From the NCBI GenBank assembly GCA_002432865.1, contig DJGX01000009.1, positions 124,001 to 188,000 of the forward strand: a DNA stretch of 64,000 nucleotides, written 5' to 3'. The notes below the pieces were generated by a model, which saw only the letters and a program-made list of their open reading frames with translations, had not been told where the DNA came from and made no database searches. Positions 55,147-63,658 of the stretch are shown piece after piece. The stretch's first letter is position 1, and every line of letters begins with the position of its first letter. Both the position numbers and the translations under genes were made by a program. Source of the stretch: Cloacimonetes bacterium UBA5835. GTDB lineage: Bacteria; Cloacimonadota; Cloacimonadia; Cloacimonadales; Cloacimonadaceae.

Positions 55147-55959
55147 ATGAAAAAAATTAGCGTGATCTTGATCGCTATCCTTACCCTGTTTATGTTTGCT
55201 TGCAGTGAAAAGGATGACAATCCTACAGAGGTTAATGTTTACGGTTACAAACTGGATCAATTCATTTCCAACACTGTATTGCGTGATTTAATTGATCCCA
55301 ATGCTTCGGACACTTTGAATTTCAGAAATCTATTCGCTTATGAAATTATTGCCAGCGATGGTTTTAGCCCTCGTAATTCATCTTATGCCGGATATGATTT
55401 AACTTGGAACTTCTTTAAAGAGGGTTTTATTGTTCCATCTGATAATAATAGAACTTGGTTTCCCTCAGAGCTTGGTCTTCCGGGCGCTTTCAAAGTTAAG
55501 AATACAACCAAATTTAATTTATACCGGAAAGTAGATGTTAATAGTGCAGGTAAAACAAATACTGTTGAGCTTAAAGGTTTAACAATTCATTCTATCCAAA
55601 ACTGGAATTCCGTTAATGAAGACGCCATCAAACTAAGTGATTTGATCCAAGGAATAACTTTATCCGATAGCAGTAATATCCGTTTAATAAGCATTGATGG
55701 CTATAGCAAAGATTATACGCCAGAACAAATTGCTGTGGGTTATTACTTAATGGATTCTGAGGTAACTACTTTTACAACTTTAAATGAACTCTTACCAGGT
55801 TCGTTGAAGAAGTTTAAAAAATTAGCAAGCATTGAAGTGACAAATTCTACCGAACAAGATAATAGTTTTGCTAATGCCCCGCATGATAAAAAAGACATAA
55901 CTATTACTGTTCCAGAAAGTTTTAGTGGCTATGATTCCACTATCTTAACTGATTATTAA
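55147..55959 (+). CDS. Lipoprotein of unknown function preceding a TonB receptor
   Basis: 270 aa; lipobox FMFAC (Cys19). Two similar halves are suggested: half one has YEIIASDGFSPRN, then GAFKVKNTTKFNLYRKVDV; half two has AIKLSDLI, IRLISIDGYSKDYTPEQIA and FKKLASIEV. Both follow the strand pattern of sulfite-oxidase-like domains (segment ending in DGY/DGF, then a closing K-x-x-x-x-V/E-V strand), seen also in the divergent neighbour. The start at 55147 has GGAGG upstream; the ATG at 55135 overlaps that ribosome site. It is followed 40 nt later by a TonB-dependent receptor, so it may be a surface ligand-binding partner (inference). Confidence 0.5.
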   Translation: MKKISVILIAILTLFMFACSEKDDNPTEVNVYGYKLDQFISNTVLRDLIDPNASDTLNFRNLFAYEIIASDGFSPRNSSYAGYDLTWNFFKEGFIVPSDNNRTWFPSELGLPGAFKVKNTTKFNLYRKVDVNSAGKTNTVELKGLTIHSIQNWNSVNEDAIKLSDLIQGITLSDSSNIRLISIDGYSKDYTPEQIAVGYYLMDSEVTTFTTLNELLPGSLKKFKKLASIEVTNSTEQDNSFANAPHDKKDITITVPESFSGYDSTILTDY

Positions 55960-55999
55960 AACCCGACTGTAAAGAACATAGGTAATTGTAGCTACGAAA

Positions 56000-57886
56000 G
56001 TGAAAGTGCAGAAATATATACTATTGCTGTTGTTATTGCTGTCTGCTCTTAGTTTATTTGGGACAGCAAAACAAGATACACTAAGAACCTATAATCTGCC
56101 AACTGTTTATGTAATTGTAGACAAACCGTCTGAAGCAATTGGTTCTTTACATAGAATAGATAGTGAGGATGTTAAGACTTCGCTTTCTTTGCGGGAGGCA
56201 ATGCAAAACAGTGTAGGTATTAGTGCAACAACAGGTAGTAAAGATGAAAGCAACTTACGCTTACGCGGTTTTCGCAAAAATGAAATAAAAATTATGGTGG
56301 ATGGCAGACCTTTGAATAACGGATATTTTGGCAATGTGGATATCAGTAAACTTTCCCTGCTTAATATTGAAGAAATACAGATTTTAAAAGGTCCTGCTTC
56401 CCCTTTATATGGAACAAATAATATGGGCGGGGTAGTTAATATTATTACCAAAGCCCCGCCTAAAAATTACTGGCTGGAACTGAACACGATTTTTAAACGC
56501 AACAACACTAATGAAATTAAACTATCCTCAGCTCACAGTTTTGATAGTTGGAATTATAGAATCGGTCTTTCGAGGGAACAAACTGACGGCTTTAATCTCT
56601 CTAAGGATTTTATTCCTACCAGTTCCGAAAATGGAAGAATCCGCAATAATAGCGATAAGTGTTTATACAATCTATCCGGTTCATGGGAAAGTGATTTGTT
56701 AAACTTTCATAATATCGGCTTGGATTTTGGGTATAGCACGATGGATAAAAAGAATATCCCCAGTTCCATATATGAACATCGCTATAGACAGTATCAGGAT
56801 TGGATGCGTTATTACAGCGGCTTGTGGACTAAATTTCAAATGAATGAAAGCAGCGTTGTGAATCTGCAATTAACTTATGATACCAGCGCAGACCGCTATC
56901 TGGAATATAATGATCCCACTTATGAAACGATGACTTTAGATTCACAGATGCGCAATCAAGCTTTTGGTGTACATCCTCGTTTAACTAAGGTATTTTTAGG
57001 TAACAGAAAACTGGATATTGGTTATCATTATGAGTTTCAGCTAAATCGTCGTAAGGATAATGGTTCATATCTTGAATGGACTTATTCACCTGTCCATCTA
57101 CATCAGTTCTTCAGTCAATATGAATGCTTTCTTTATCCTGATTTATTGTTAACAACCGGATTGGGTTTAAGTGCAGGAATAAATAAATACCATAATGATT
57201 TTGAACCGCAATTGGAACCAGCAGTTGGAATTACTTACGACAGCTCTTTTAATAGTAAAACCTCTTTTGCCATTGGACGGAATACTTCTCAGCCAACTTT
57301 AAGACAGCTTTATTCTGAAAGTAAAGGTAATCCTGCTTTGAAACCACAACACTCACTAAAAGTAGAACTAAGCCACAATCAAGCCTTGCTAAAAAATAAA
57401 CTCTCAATTTACTGCAGTGTTTACTATAACGATACCAAAGACCTCATTGATATGTATTTGGGACGCTATGAAAATATATTTAAAGTTCAATCACAAGGCG
57501 CAGAAATTGGTATGGACATCTCTTTGCTTAAATTTTGGCAATCGAGTGTAAATTACGCTTATCTCAGCTATCAGGAAAATAGTGATTATTATTTAACTGA
57601 AACACCCAAAAATTCAGTAGAATTAATACAACGAATCAAACTACCTTTCAATATTAGTTTTATTTTCGACAGCTCTTTTAGAGATGAACGCCTCTCCCAA
57701 GACGATGAAGGGAGATATCATAATCTGGATCCCTATTGGAAACACGATCTGCTTATTACTATTCCCTATAAACAAATAGAACTGTCTGTTGGGATGGAAA
57801 ATATCCTGGATGAAAACTATCAATGCGAATACGGATTTCCAGAGCCAGGAAGAAACATCTCAATAGGTTTTCAAATTAAGATTTAG
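56000..57886 (+). CDS. TonB-dependent outer-membrane receptor
   Basis: 628 aa. Signal peptide (1-22), plug domain (about 45-155) with LRLRGFRKNEIKIMVDGRP, VEIQILKGPASPLYG-like sequence and GGVVNIITK, then a beta-barrel of about 470 residues ending with aromatic-poor but strand-like NISIGFQIKI. It resembles the BtuB/CirA/FepA group; the cargo (metal chelate, cobalamin, heme) cannot be told. The start is GTG at 56000 without a strong ribosome site; GTG at 56006 is possible. It is the last gene of the divergent 55147-57886 unit. Given the B12-dependent mutase in the same region, cobalamin is one candidate. Confidence 0.9.
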   Translation: MKVQKYILLLLLLLSALSLFGTAKQDTLRTYNLPTVYVIVDKPSEAIGSLHRIDSEDVKTSLSLREAMQNSVGISATTGSKDESNLRLRGFRKNEIKIMVDGRPLNNGYFGNVDISKLSLLNIEEIQILKGPASPLYGTNNMGGVVNIITKAPPKNYWLELNTIFKRNNTNEIKLSSAHSFDSWNYRIGLSREQTDGFNLSKDFIPTSSENGRIRNNSDKCLYNLSGSWESDLLNFHNIGLDFGYSTMDKKNIPSSIYEHRYRQYQDWMRYYSGLWTKFQMNESSVVNLQLTYDTSADRYLEYNDPTYETMTLDSQMRNQAFGVHPRLTKVFLGNRKLDIGYHYEFQLNRRKDNGSYLEWTYSPVHLHQFFSQYECFLYPDLLLTTGLGLSAGINKYHNDFEPQLEPAVGITYDSSFNSKTSFAIGRNTSQPTLRQLYSESKGNPALKPQHSLKVELSHNQALLKNKLSIYCSVYYNDTKDLIDMYLGRYENIFKVQSQGAEIGMDISLLKFWQSSVNYAYLSYQENSDYYLTETPKNSVELIQRIKLPFNISFIFDSSFRDERLSQDDEGRYHNLDPYWKHDLLITIPYKQIELSVGMENILDENYQCEYGFPEPGRNISIGFQIKI

Positions 57887-58189
57887 GATATAAAAAAGGA
57901 ATCACTCTTTTTATTCACTTATTGCAATTTTTGTTGTCACTCATAATCCACTCATACACTTGCAAAACTCAATTATGAGTGGATTTTGGGTTGATAACCA
58001 GCTATAACAATCCTTGGATAGATAAACCCTATAGGCTTTACATTAATTGTTAGCTTCCATACTTCGATTATATGTACACCTATAATTCACTGAAGGGAGA
58101 AAAAACTTGACAAAAGTATGGTACGATATAAAAAGGAAGAGTAAAATACAGTTATTTTAAACTAAGTGATATTTAAAAGGGAGAGTGCT
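57887..58189. other. Intergenic region before prenyl synthase
   Basis: Contains the overlapping inverted repeats at 57939-57983 and TTGACA at 58107-58112, 77 nt before the next start. No gene seen. Confidence 0.45.
57939..57983. repeat. Overlapping inverted repeats, two exclusive hairpins
   Basis: ACTCATAAT (57939-57947) pairs with ATTATGAGT (57972-57980), while TCCACTCAT (57947-57955) pairs with ATGAGTGGA (57975-57983). The right arms overlap so only one stem can form. About 50 nt after the TonB receptor stop; possible terminator. Confidence 0.6.
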
Positions 58190-59071
58190 TTGCTTTTACA
58201 AAAGTATTTTGAAACACGTTTCGAGTTTATTGATCAAGGACTGGAACAGGCATTATCATTCGAAGATGAATATGCTGCCAACCTGAAAAAAGCTATGTAT
58301 GAAGCTGTTATTCCCGGAGGTAAAAGATGGCGTCCTATCCTGCTTCTTTCTATGTTTGAAATGCTTACCAGTTTTAAAAAACACCGTGCCTTTCCAGATG
58401 CAGTAAAAGCTGCGGTAGCTATTGAATTGATGCATAACGGCGGCTTAATTCATGATGACCTTCCTTGTATAATGAATAGAACTCAGCGAAGAGGTCAACC
58501 TGCCTTGCATATAAAATATGGAAATGCCATAGCTATTTTAGCTGCAGATGCACTATATTCTCTTGCTTTCGAAATTTTGGGAGAATTTCAAAATTCGGAA
58601 CAGGCAGTTAAATCCATTCAAATTCTATCCAATGCAGCTAAAAGTTATGGTATGATTGGAGGGCAGGTAGTAGCACTTTCCAGTCGTCATAAAGTTATGA
58701 AAATTAACACCTTGAATTATATTGATATGAAGAAAGTCGGTTCCCTGTTACAAGCATCAGCAGATATAGCTTGCCTGCTTAGTAATGCTGATGAAGAAAC
58801 TCGTCAGATTATGAATACTTATGCTGTGAATTTAGGCATTGCCTATCAAATGATTGAAGATATAGAAGCAGATTACTCTCGGGGAAGCGATGGCTTAGAT
58901 GATGAGTATATTCCTGTTTCAAAATCCGGATATACTGGCTTACTTGGTTTTGATAAAGCACGTAAAATGGTAGAGAATATGTTAGAAGATACCGCAAAGA
59001 TAATTAAACCCTTTCCCAATAATTCTGTTTTGTTAGAATTCGTAGCTATGATTAAGGAAAGATTACCTTAA
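58190..59071 (+). CDS. Divergent polyprenyl synthetase family protein (active-site Asp motifs altered)
   Basis: 293 aa, all-helical isoprenoid synthase fold related to IspA. Conserved: PGGKRWRPILLL, the RRG after the first motif, and KKVGSLLQAS. Altered: the first Asp-rich motif, DDLPAMDDDDLRRG in IspA, is DDLPCIMNRTQRRG (Asp89, Asp90 kept, the other Asps lost); the GGQxxD motif is GGQVVALSS; the second motif DDILD reads EDIEAD (223-228). These residues hold the magnesium ions, so normal FPP synthesis is doubtful. Start: TTG at 58190, in frame, with AAAAGGGAG 7 nt before; GTG at 58166 lacks one. First in a close cluster with envelope-type genes. Confidence 0.8.
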   Translation: MLLQKYFETRFEFIDQGLEQALSFEDEYAANLKKAMYEAVIPGGKRWRPILLLSMFEMLTSFKKHRAFPDAVKAAVAIELMHNGGLIHDDLPCIMNRTQRRGQPALHIKYGNAIAILAADALYSLAFEILGEFQNSEQAVKSIQILSNAAKSYGMIGGQVVALSSRHKVMKINTLNYIDMKKVGSLLQASADIACLLSNADEETRQIMNTYAVNLGIAYQMIEDIEADYSRGSDGLDDEYIPVSKSGYTGLLGFDKARKMVENMLEDTAKIIKPFPNNSVLLEFVAMIKERLP

Positions 59072-59074
59072 GCA

Positions 59075-59863
59075 ATGGTAGATATTCATACTCATTTATT
59101 ACCCAATATTGATGACGGTTCAAAATCACTGGACGATTCTCTCAGCCAGATATCTTTGATGGCAGAAGGGGGAATTAGTAGAGCCTACTTAACTTCTCAT
59201 TATTTTAGAGGACATTTTCAATATACGCGAAGTGAATACGATGATAAATTCAACCTGCTAGTTAATGAAGTTATAAAAGCCGGTATAGATATCGATTTGC
59301 AACCTGGATTTGAAATATATTTGCAACCCGGCATCCTATCTGATATAAAACAACATAATCTAACTATGGGTAAAAGCAATTATATCCTTTTGGAAAGTGA
59401 CTTAAATGGTCTACCCAGTGATTTTTACAATAACATCTACCCCTTATTACGAGCTGGTTATAAACCTATTTTGGCACACGCAGAACGATATGTGAGTATT
59501 ATGCAAAAGCCCTCACGCGCTGAAGACCTTATTCATCGTAACATTTATATACAAACTAGTGCAGGGAGCTTACTTGGTCTGTATGGTGAAAAAGTTAAAT
59601 CCACTGCCTGGATATTAGTAAATAAGGGTTGGACACATTTTATTGCTTCGGATGATCATTTACGGGGAAAATACTATTCTTATTTTGAAGCAAAAAATAA
59701 AATCGAGGAAGTGATCGATAATCATACTGCGAATCTGCTTTTTTATTTATATCCTTCCTGTATTGACAATGGAGATTATATCCCCTATGAATATGTTGAA
59801 GTTCATCATTCTCATCATCACCAACATCATAAACATAGTTTGCTAAAGAGGATTTTTGGATAG
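59075..59863 (+). CDS. PHP-fold protein-tyrosine phosphatase, CpsB/YwqE-like
   Basis: 262 aa. A PHP-domain phosphatase that in capsule/EPS systems dephosphorylates the tyrosine kinase controlling chain length. The metal site motifs are DIHTHLLPNIDDG (residues 3-15), HAERY and ASDDHL. The C-terminal tail VEVHHSHHHQHHKHS is strikingly His-rich and is not part of the family; it may bind metal. It begins 3 nt after the prenyl synthase stop. No BY-kinase gene is in the window. Confidence 0.88.
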   Translation: MVDIHTHLLPNIDDGSKSLDDSLSQISLMAEGGISRAYLTSHYFRGHFQYTRSEYDDKFNLLVNEVIKAGIDIDLQPGFEIYLQPGILSDIKQHNLTMGKSNYILLESDLNGLPSDFYNNIYPLLRAGYKPILAHAERYVSIMQKPSRAEDLIHRNIYIQTSAGSLLGLYGEKVKSTAWILVNKGWTHFIASDDHLRGKYYSYFEAKNKIEEVIDNHTANLLFYLYPSCIDNGDYIPYEYVEVHHSHHHQHHKHSLLKRIFG

Positions 59864-60839
59864 ACTTCTTATAACTGGTATCACTGGTTTCATTGGTAGA
59901 AATGTTTTAAGGGAATTAATGAATACCTGTCCTGACTATAGCATAACTGCATTAGTGCGTCCCCAAACACATCCAAACCGATATTCTGAATTTGGAAAGG
60001 ATCTTAGGATCATTGAAATAGACCTTGCTGACACAGCTTCTTTAAAGGAATTTCTTTTTACCAATGAATTTGATACTATCTTACATATTGGAGCTTTACG
60101 CGGAGGAAGAAAATTCCCGAAAGAAACATATTTACGAAGCAATGTTTATAGTACAGGACAAATGGTAGAATACTGTCTGGCAAAAGAAGCAAGATTGATT
60201 TATTGCTCCTCGGTAGGTGTTTTTGGAGCTATCCCTCAAGAATTACCTGCTGGACCTGAAACCGAGAAAAATCCAGACAACTACTATCATTACACTAAAA
60301 TTGAATCGGAACGCATAGTCAACCGAGCAATATTAAATGGACTGAAAGCATCTATTATTAGACCCAGTATTGCTTATGGAGAAGGTGATTTTGGTTTTCC
60401 TTATCAGTTGGTTAAGCTTGTAGATAAATATATGTTTCCATTAATTAACCGTCCGATTTGGATTCATCTATGTCACATTGATGCCTTGGTAAAAGCTTTT
60501 GTCTATTTGGCAACTAACGAATGGAAAAGTGGTTTAACCCTTACAATTGCAGATCGTGAACCAGTTCGTTTACAGGCTTTGGTAGATTTTATTTCCCGTC
60601 AGTTACATAATAAAAACTACCCTGGTGTTTTAACTTTTGACAGGATATTTTTTGCTTGGGGTGAAAAGCTTGCCAGAATGCTTAAAAATGAACTTTGGAT
60701 CAGCCGCTTTGAGCTTATATCCAAAAGCTGGTTTTACGATGTAACCGCATATTATGATATTATGGAAAGAGAAGGTATAAAACCTCATTTTACTATTCCT
60801 GAATTTGAAATAACAATAAAGGATTACCAGAAGCACTGA
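59856..60839 (+). CDS. NAD-dependent epimerase/dehydratase (extended SDR)
   Basis: 327 aa. Rossmann motif LLITGITGFIGRNVL at the N-terminus (GxxGxxG) and the catalytic YYHYTKIESER (Tyr-x-x-x-Lys) at about 146-156, with the usual Ser in CSSVGVFG. Likely acts on a nucleotide sugar or a related envelope precursor. The start codon is TTG, overlapping the previous stop by 8 nt, with AGAGGA close upstream. Confidence 0.88.
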   Translation: MDRLLITGITGFIGRNVLRELMNTCPDYSITALVRPQTHPNRYSEFGKDLRIIEIDLADTASLKEFLFTNEFDTILHIGALRGGRKFPKETYLRSNVYSTGQMVEYCLAKEARLIYCSSVGVFGAIPQELPAGPETEKNPDNYYHYTKIESERIVNRAILNGLKASIIRPSIAYGEGDFGFPYQLVKLVDKYMFPLINRPIWIHLCHIDALVKAFVYLATNEWKSGLTLTIADREPVRLQALVDFISRQLHNKNYPGVLTFDRIFFAWGEKLARMLKNELWISRFELISKSWFYDVTAYYDIMEREGIKPHFTIPEFEITIKDYQKH

Positions 60840-61675
60840 TGGCCGTTCCCATTATCAACGATTGGGCTAAATATTTTGATAATCCTGATGAAGGATTGGG
60901 CTCTTCCTACGAGCGAGTTATCCTGAACCAATTATTAGATTCTATTTGTGAAGTATATCATATTCAATCTGCGTTGGAAACACCTTGTTTTGGTTTTACT
61001 GGGGTAAGCGGAATAAACCTTGTAAATTTAGCTAAACAGGGAATAAAGGTCTCCTTGGAAGATCACGATCTGGAAAGAATTACAAAAATCAATGAATTAT
61101 GGCAAGAATTACGCCTGCATATTGATATCAAATATAACCCTGAATATGTAAAACTTGATTATCCGGATAAACATTTTGATTTGGGTTTCAACTTTTCTGC
61201 GCTTTGGTTTACTCAAAATATTAGAAGTTTCCTTGCTGAATTCTGTAGAGTATGTAAAAAGGCAATTCTGATCTGCGTTCCCAATCGTGATGGAATAGGT
61301 TTTAAAATGCAGATGAAGGATTATTCCCCCAAAAAATATCCTTATTTGCATCCTGCTCATCTTGATTTGGCTACTATCAAATATCTGATGAAACAAAACA
61401 AGTGGTTACTACAAAAAGAAGGTTATATTGATTGTCCTCCCTGGCCTGATATCGGAATGAAAAAGGAACTCTTTTTTAAAAAATTGGTCGGAAAGCAGGA
61501 AATACAGGAAAAAAACAGAGAACCACTCTCTATTCTCTCCTATTATCAGGAAGAAAATAGTGATTTTATATCAAGAATGCTTTCCTATGGTTTTGTGGAA
61601 AAAACTGCACCACCTAGTTTTAAAAAACACTGGGCACATCATTATTATCTTCTGTTCACTCCGGATAACGGTTAA
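60839..61675 (+). CDS. Putative SAM-dependent methyltransferase
   Basis: 278 aa, probably class I methyltransferase (Methyltransf_11-like), but the SAM-binding glycine motif is weak (TPCFGFTGVSGINLVNLA in place of the usual DxGxGxG). The following acidic strand (VSLEDHDLERI), a motif FDLGFNFSALWF, and FLAEFCRVCKKAILICVPN fit the family. It is coupled to the SDR gene (TGATG). Substrate unknown. Confidence 0.65.
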   Translation: MAVPIINDWAKYFDNPDEGLGSSYERVILNQLLDSICEVYHIQSALETPCFGFTGVSGINLVNLAKQGIKVSLEDHDLERITKINELWQELRLHIDIKYNPEYVKLDYPDKHFDLGFNFSALWFTQNIRSFLAEFCRVCKKAILICVPNRDGIGFKMQMKDYSPKKYPYLHPAHLDLATIKYLMKQNKWLLQKEGYIDCPPWPDIGMKKELFFKKLVGKQEIQEKNREPLSILSYYQEENSDFISRMLSYGFVEKTAPPSFKKHWAHHYYLLFTPDNG

Positions 61676-62679
61676 TGACACATAAAAACCGTAATACATT
61701 GATAATTGGGCTAATTGTAGGCATAATATTACTTGCTGCCTGGTTATATTATACTCCGATCAGCGAAATTAGAACTCAGATTGCCAAAGTTAATTATAAT
61801 TGGGTTATTTTTGCTTCTCTTGCTTATCTTTTCGCTTATTTTTTGCGTTCTTTACGCTGGCGATTATTACTTCCCGCTCAAGCAAACCCTGGAATTTGTA
61901 GAACTTGGCTATATTCTATGGCTGGAAACTTACTAAACTATTTAATACCTATCAGGGCAGGAGATTTTGCCCGCGGTTGGTTTATCAAAAAGAATTATGA
62001 TATTCCTTATGCTAAAGCTCTTCCATCCGTTTTTGTGGACAAGGTTTTTGATACCTTAGCAATTTTATTTATTATAATCGTTCTTCCTTTTACTACTATA
62101 GAACTAAGCACAGCAATGATTATTTTATTATGTCTATTGATGTTAGTGTTTATTGTAGCTTTTTCAATTTTAGTGGCTTCTGTCTGGCAGAAAGAATGGG
62201 TGATAAAAATGCTCACTTTTATCTTTTCCTGGCTTCCACAAAAGGCAAAAGATAGAATCAATCCTGCTATAGAGATGTTTATTGAAGAACTCAACATTTT
62301 TGAACATCAACCCTTGAAGCTTATTTTAGCTTTGCTCTTAACGGCATTTGGAATTTTAATGGATGGAACATATTTTTATTTGCTTTTTCGTGCTTTCGGG
62401 ATATTATATCCTTTCGCTATCACTCTGTTTGGTTACACACTTATAAATCTATCTTATGCTATTCCTCAGCCACCGGCTCAGCTGGGCAGTAATGAATGGA
62501 TGATGATTATTATTTTCAGCATTGGATTTGGATTGACAAAGTCCACTGCCTCAGCAATTATGGCTTTTGGACATATTTTAACAGCTGGCTTAATGAGTTT
62601 ATGGGGGATAATTGCTTTTGCTGTTCTTGGTCCAGAGCTTTTTATTAGTGTTTTTAAAGGAGAAAAAATAAATGACTAA
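61675..62679 (+). CDS. UPF0104/YbhN-like membrane protein (putative lipid flippase or synthase)
   Basis: 334 aa, about eight TM helices, of the lysylphosphatidylglycerol synthase TM / UPF0104 family (AglD, YbhN relatives). The family core is seen: FLRSLRWRLLL, NYLIPIRAGDFARGWFI, FVDKVFDTLAILFI and PPAQLGSNEWMMI. Family members act in lipid or lipid-linked sugar handling at the membrane. It starts inside the preceding stop (TAATG) and overlaps the MoxR gene by 8 nt. Confidence 0.85.
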   Translation: MTHKNRNTLIIGLIVGIILLAAWLYYTPISEIRTQIAKVNYNWVIFASLAYLFAYFLRSLRWRLLLPAQANPGICRTWLYSMAGNLLNYLIPIRAGDFARGWFIKKNYDIPYAKALPSVFVDKVFDTLAILFIIIVLPFTTIELSTAMIILLCLLMLVFIVAFSILVASVWQKEWVIKMLTFIFSWLPQKAKDRINPAIEMFIEELNIFEHQPLKLILALLLTAFGILMDGTYFYLLFRAFGILYPFAITLFGYTLINLSYAIPQPPAQLGSNEWMMIIIFSIGFGLTKSTASAIMAFGHILTAGLMSLWGIIAFAVLGPELFISVFKGEKIND

Positions 62680-63658
62680 AGAAGAAATGATACAAGATAT
62701 AAACTCGATGCAGAGTTTAAAAGATGCATTACTTAATGAAATTCACAATGTCATAATTGGGCAGGATAGAGTTCTTACAGATGTCCTGATTGCTCTTTTT
62801 GCCAATGGTCATATTTTACTGGAAGGGGTTCCCGGACTTGCTAAAACTTTACTTATTTCTTCTTTAGCAAAAGCACTCTCCCTTTCTTTCAGCCGCATTC
62901 AATTTACCCCTGATCTTATGCCCTCAGATATCACCGGAACAGATATTTTGGTTAATGACCCGATAACTGAACAAAAACGCTTTGAGTATATTAAAGGACC
63001 TATCTTTGCCAATATCATTTTGGCAGACGAAATAAACAGAACTCCGCCCAAAACCCAAGCTGCTTTATTACAGGCAATGCAAGAATATGCTGTTACCAGT
63101 GGAACTGTTACCCGCCCTTTAAGTAAACCTTTTTTAGTTATGGCAACGCAAAATCCAATTGAACAGGAAGGTACTTATCCCTTACCGGAAGCGCAATTAG
63201 ACCGTTTTATGTTCTTCATCAATATAGATTACCCTACTATGGAAGAGGAACTTTTAATTGCAGATAGTACTACCGGCTTGGAAATTCCTACTATCTCACC
63301 TCAGCTTTCTGGAGAGCAAATAATCTCTTTTCAACAAGCAGTTCGCTCTCTCCCTGTAAGTGATCATGTTCTTAAATATGCAGTAAATTTAGTTAGAAAA
63401 TCACGTCCCAATACTGATGAAGCATCTAAAGAGATTAAACAATGGGTTGCTTGGGGAGCTGGGCCTCGTGCTTCTCAATATCTAATTTTATCTGCAAAAG
63501 CAAGAGCTGCTTTAGATGGGAGATATACTCCCGCAGAGGAAGATGTTAAAGCATCAGCAATAAATGTGTTACAGCATCGAATATTACCTTCATTTGCAGC
63601 TCAGGCAGAAGGAATTAACTCCAAACAAATAATTCACTGGTTACTGGAGGAGCGATGA
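62672..63658 (+). CDS. MoxR-family AAA+ ATPase
   Basis: 328 aa. Walker A GVPGLAKT, Walker B ILADEINRTPPKTQAALLQAMQE, and the C-terminal lid (residues about 225-325). MoxR ATPases act as chaperones, usually together with DUF58 and VWA proteins. Here the next gene is a secreted beta-propeller-like protein, not DUF58, as far as the window shows. AAAGGAG precedes the ATG. Confidence 0.93.
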   Translation: MTKEEMIQDINSMQSLKDALLNEIHNVIIGQDRVLTDVLIALFANGHILLEGVPGLAKTLLISSLAKALSLSFSRIQFTPDLMPSDITGTDILVNDPITEQKRFEYIKGPIFANIILADEINRTPPKTQAALLQAMQEYAVTSGTVTRPLSKPFLVMATQNPIEQEGTYPLPEAQLDRFMFFINIDYPTMEEELLIADSTTGLEIPTISPQLSGEQIISFQQAVRSLPVSDHVLKYAVNLVRKSRPNTDEASKEIKQWVAWGAGPRASQYLILSAKARAALDGRYTPAEEDVKASAINVLQHRILPSFAAQAEGINSKQIIHWLLEER

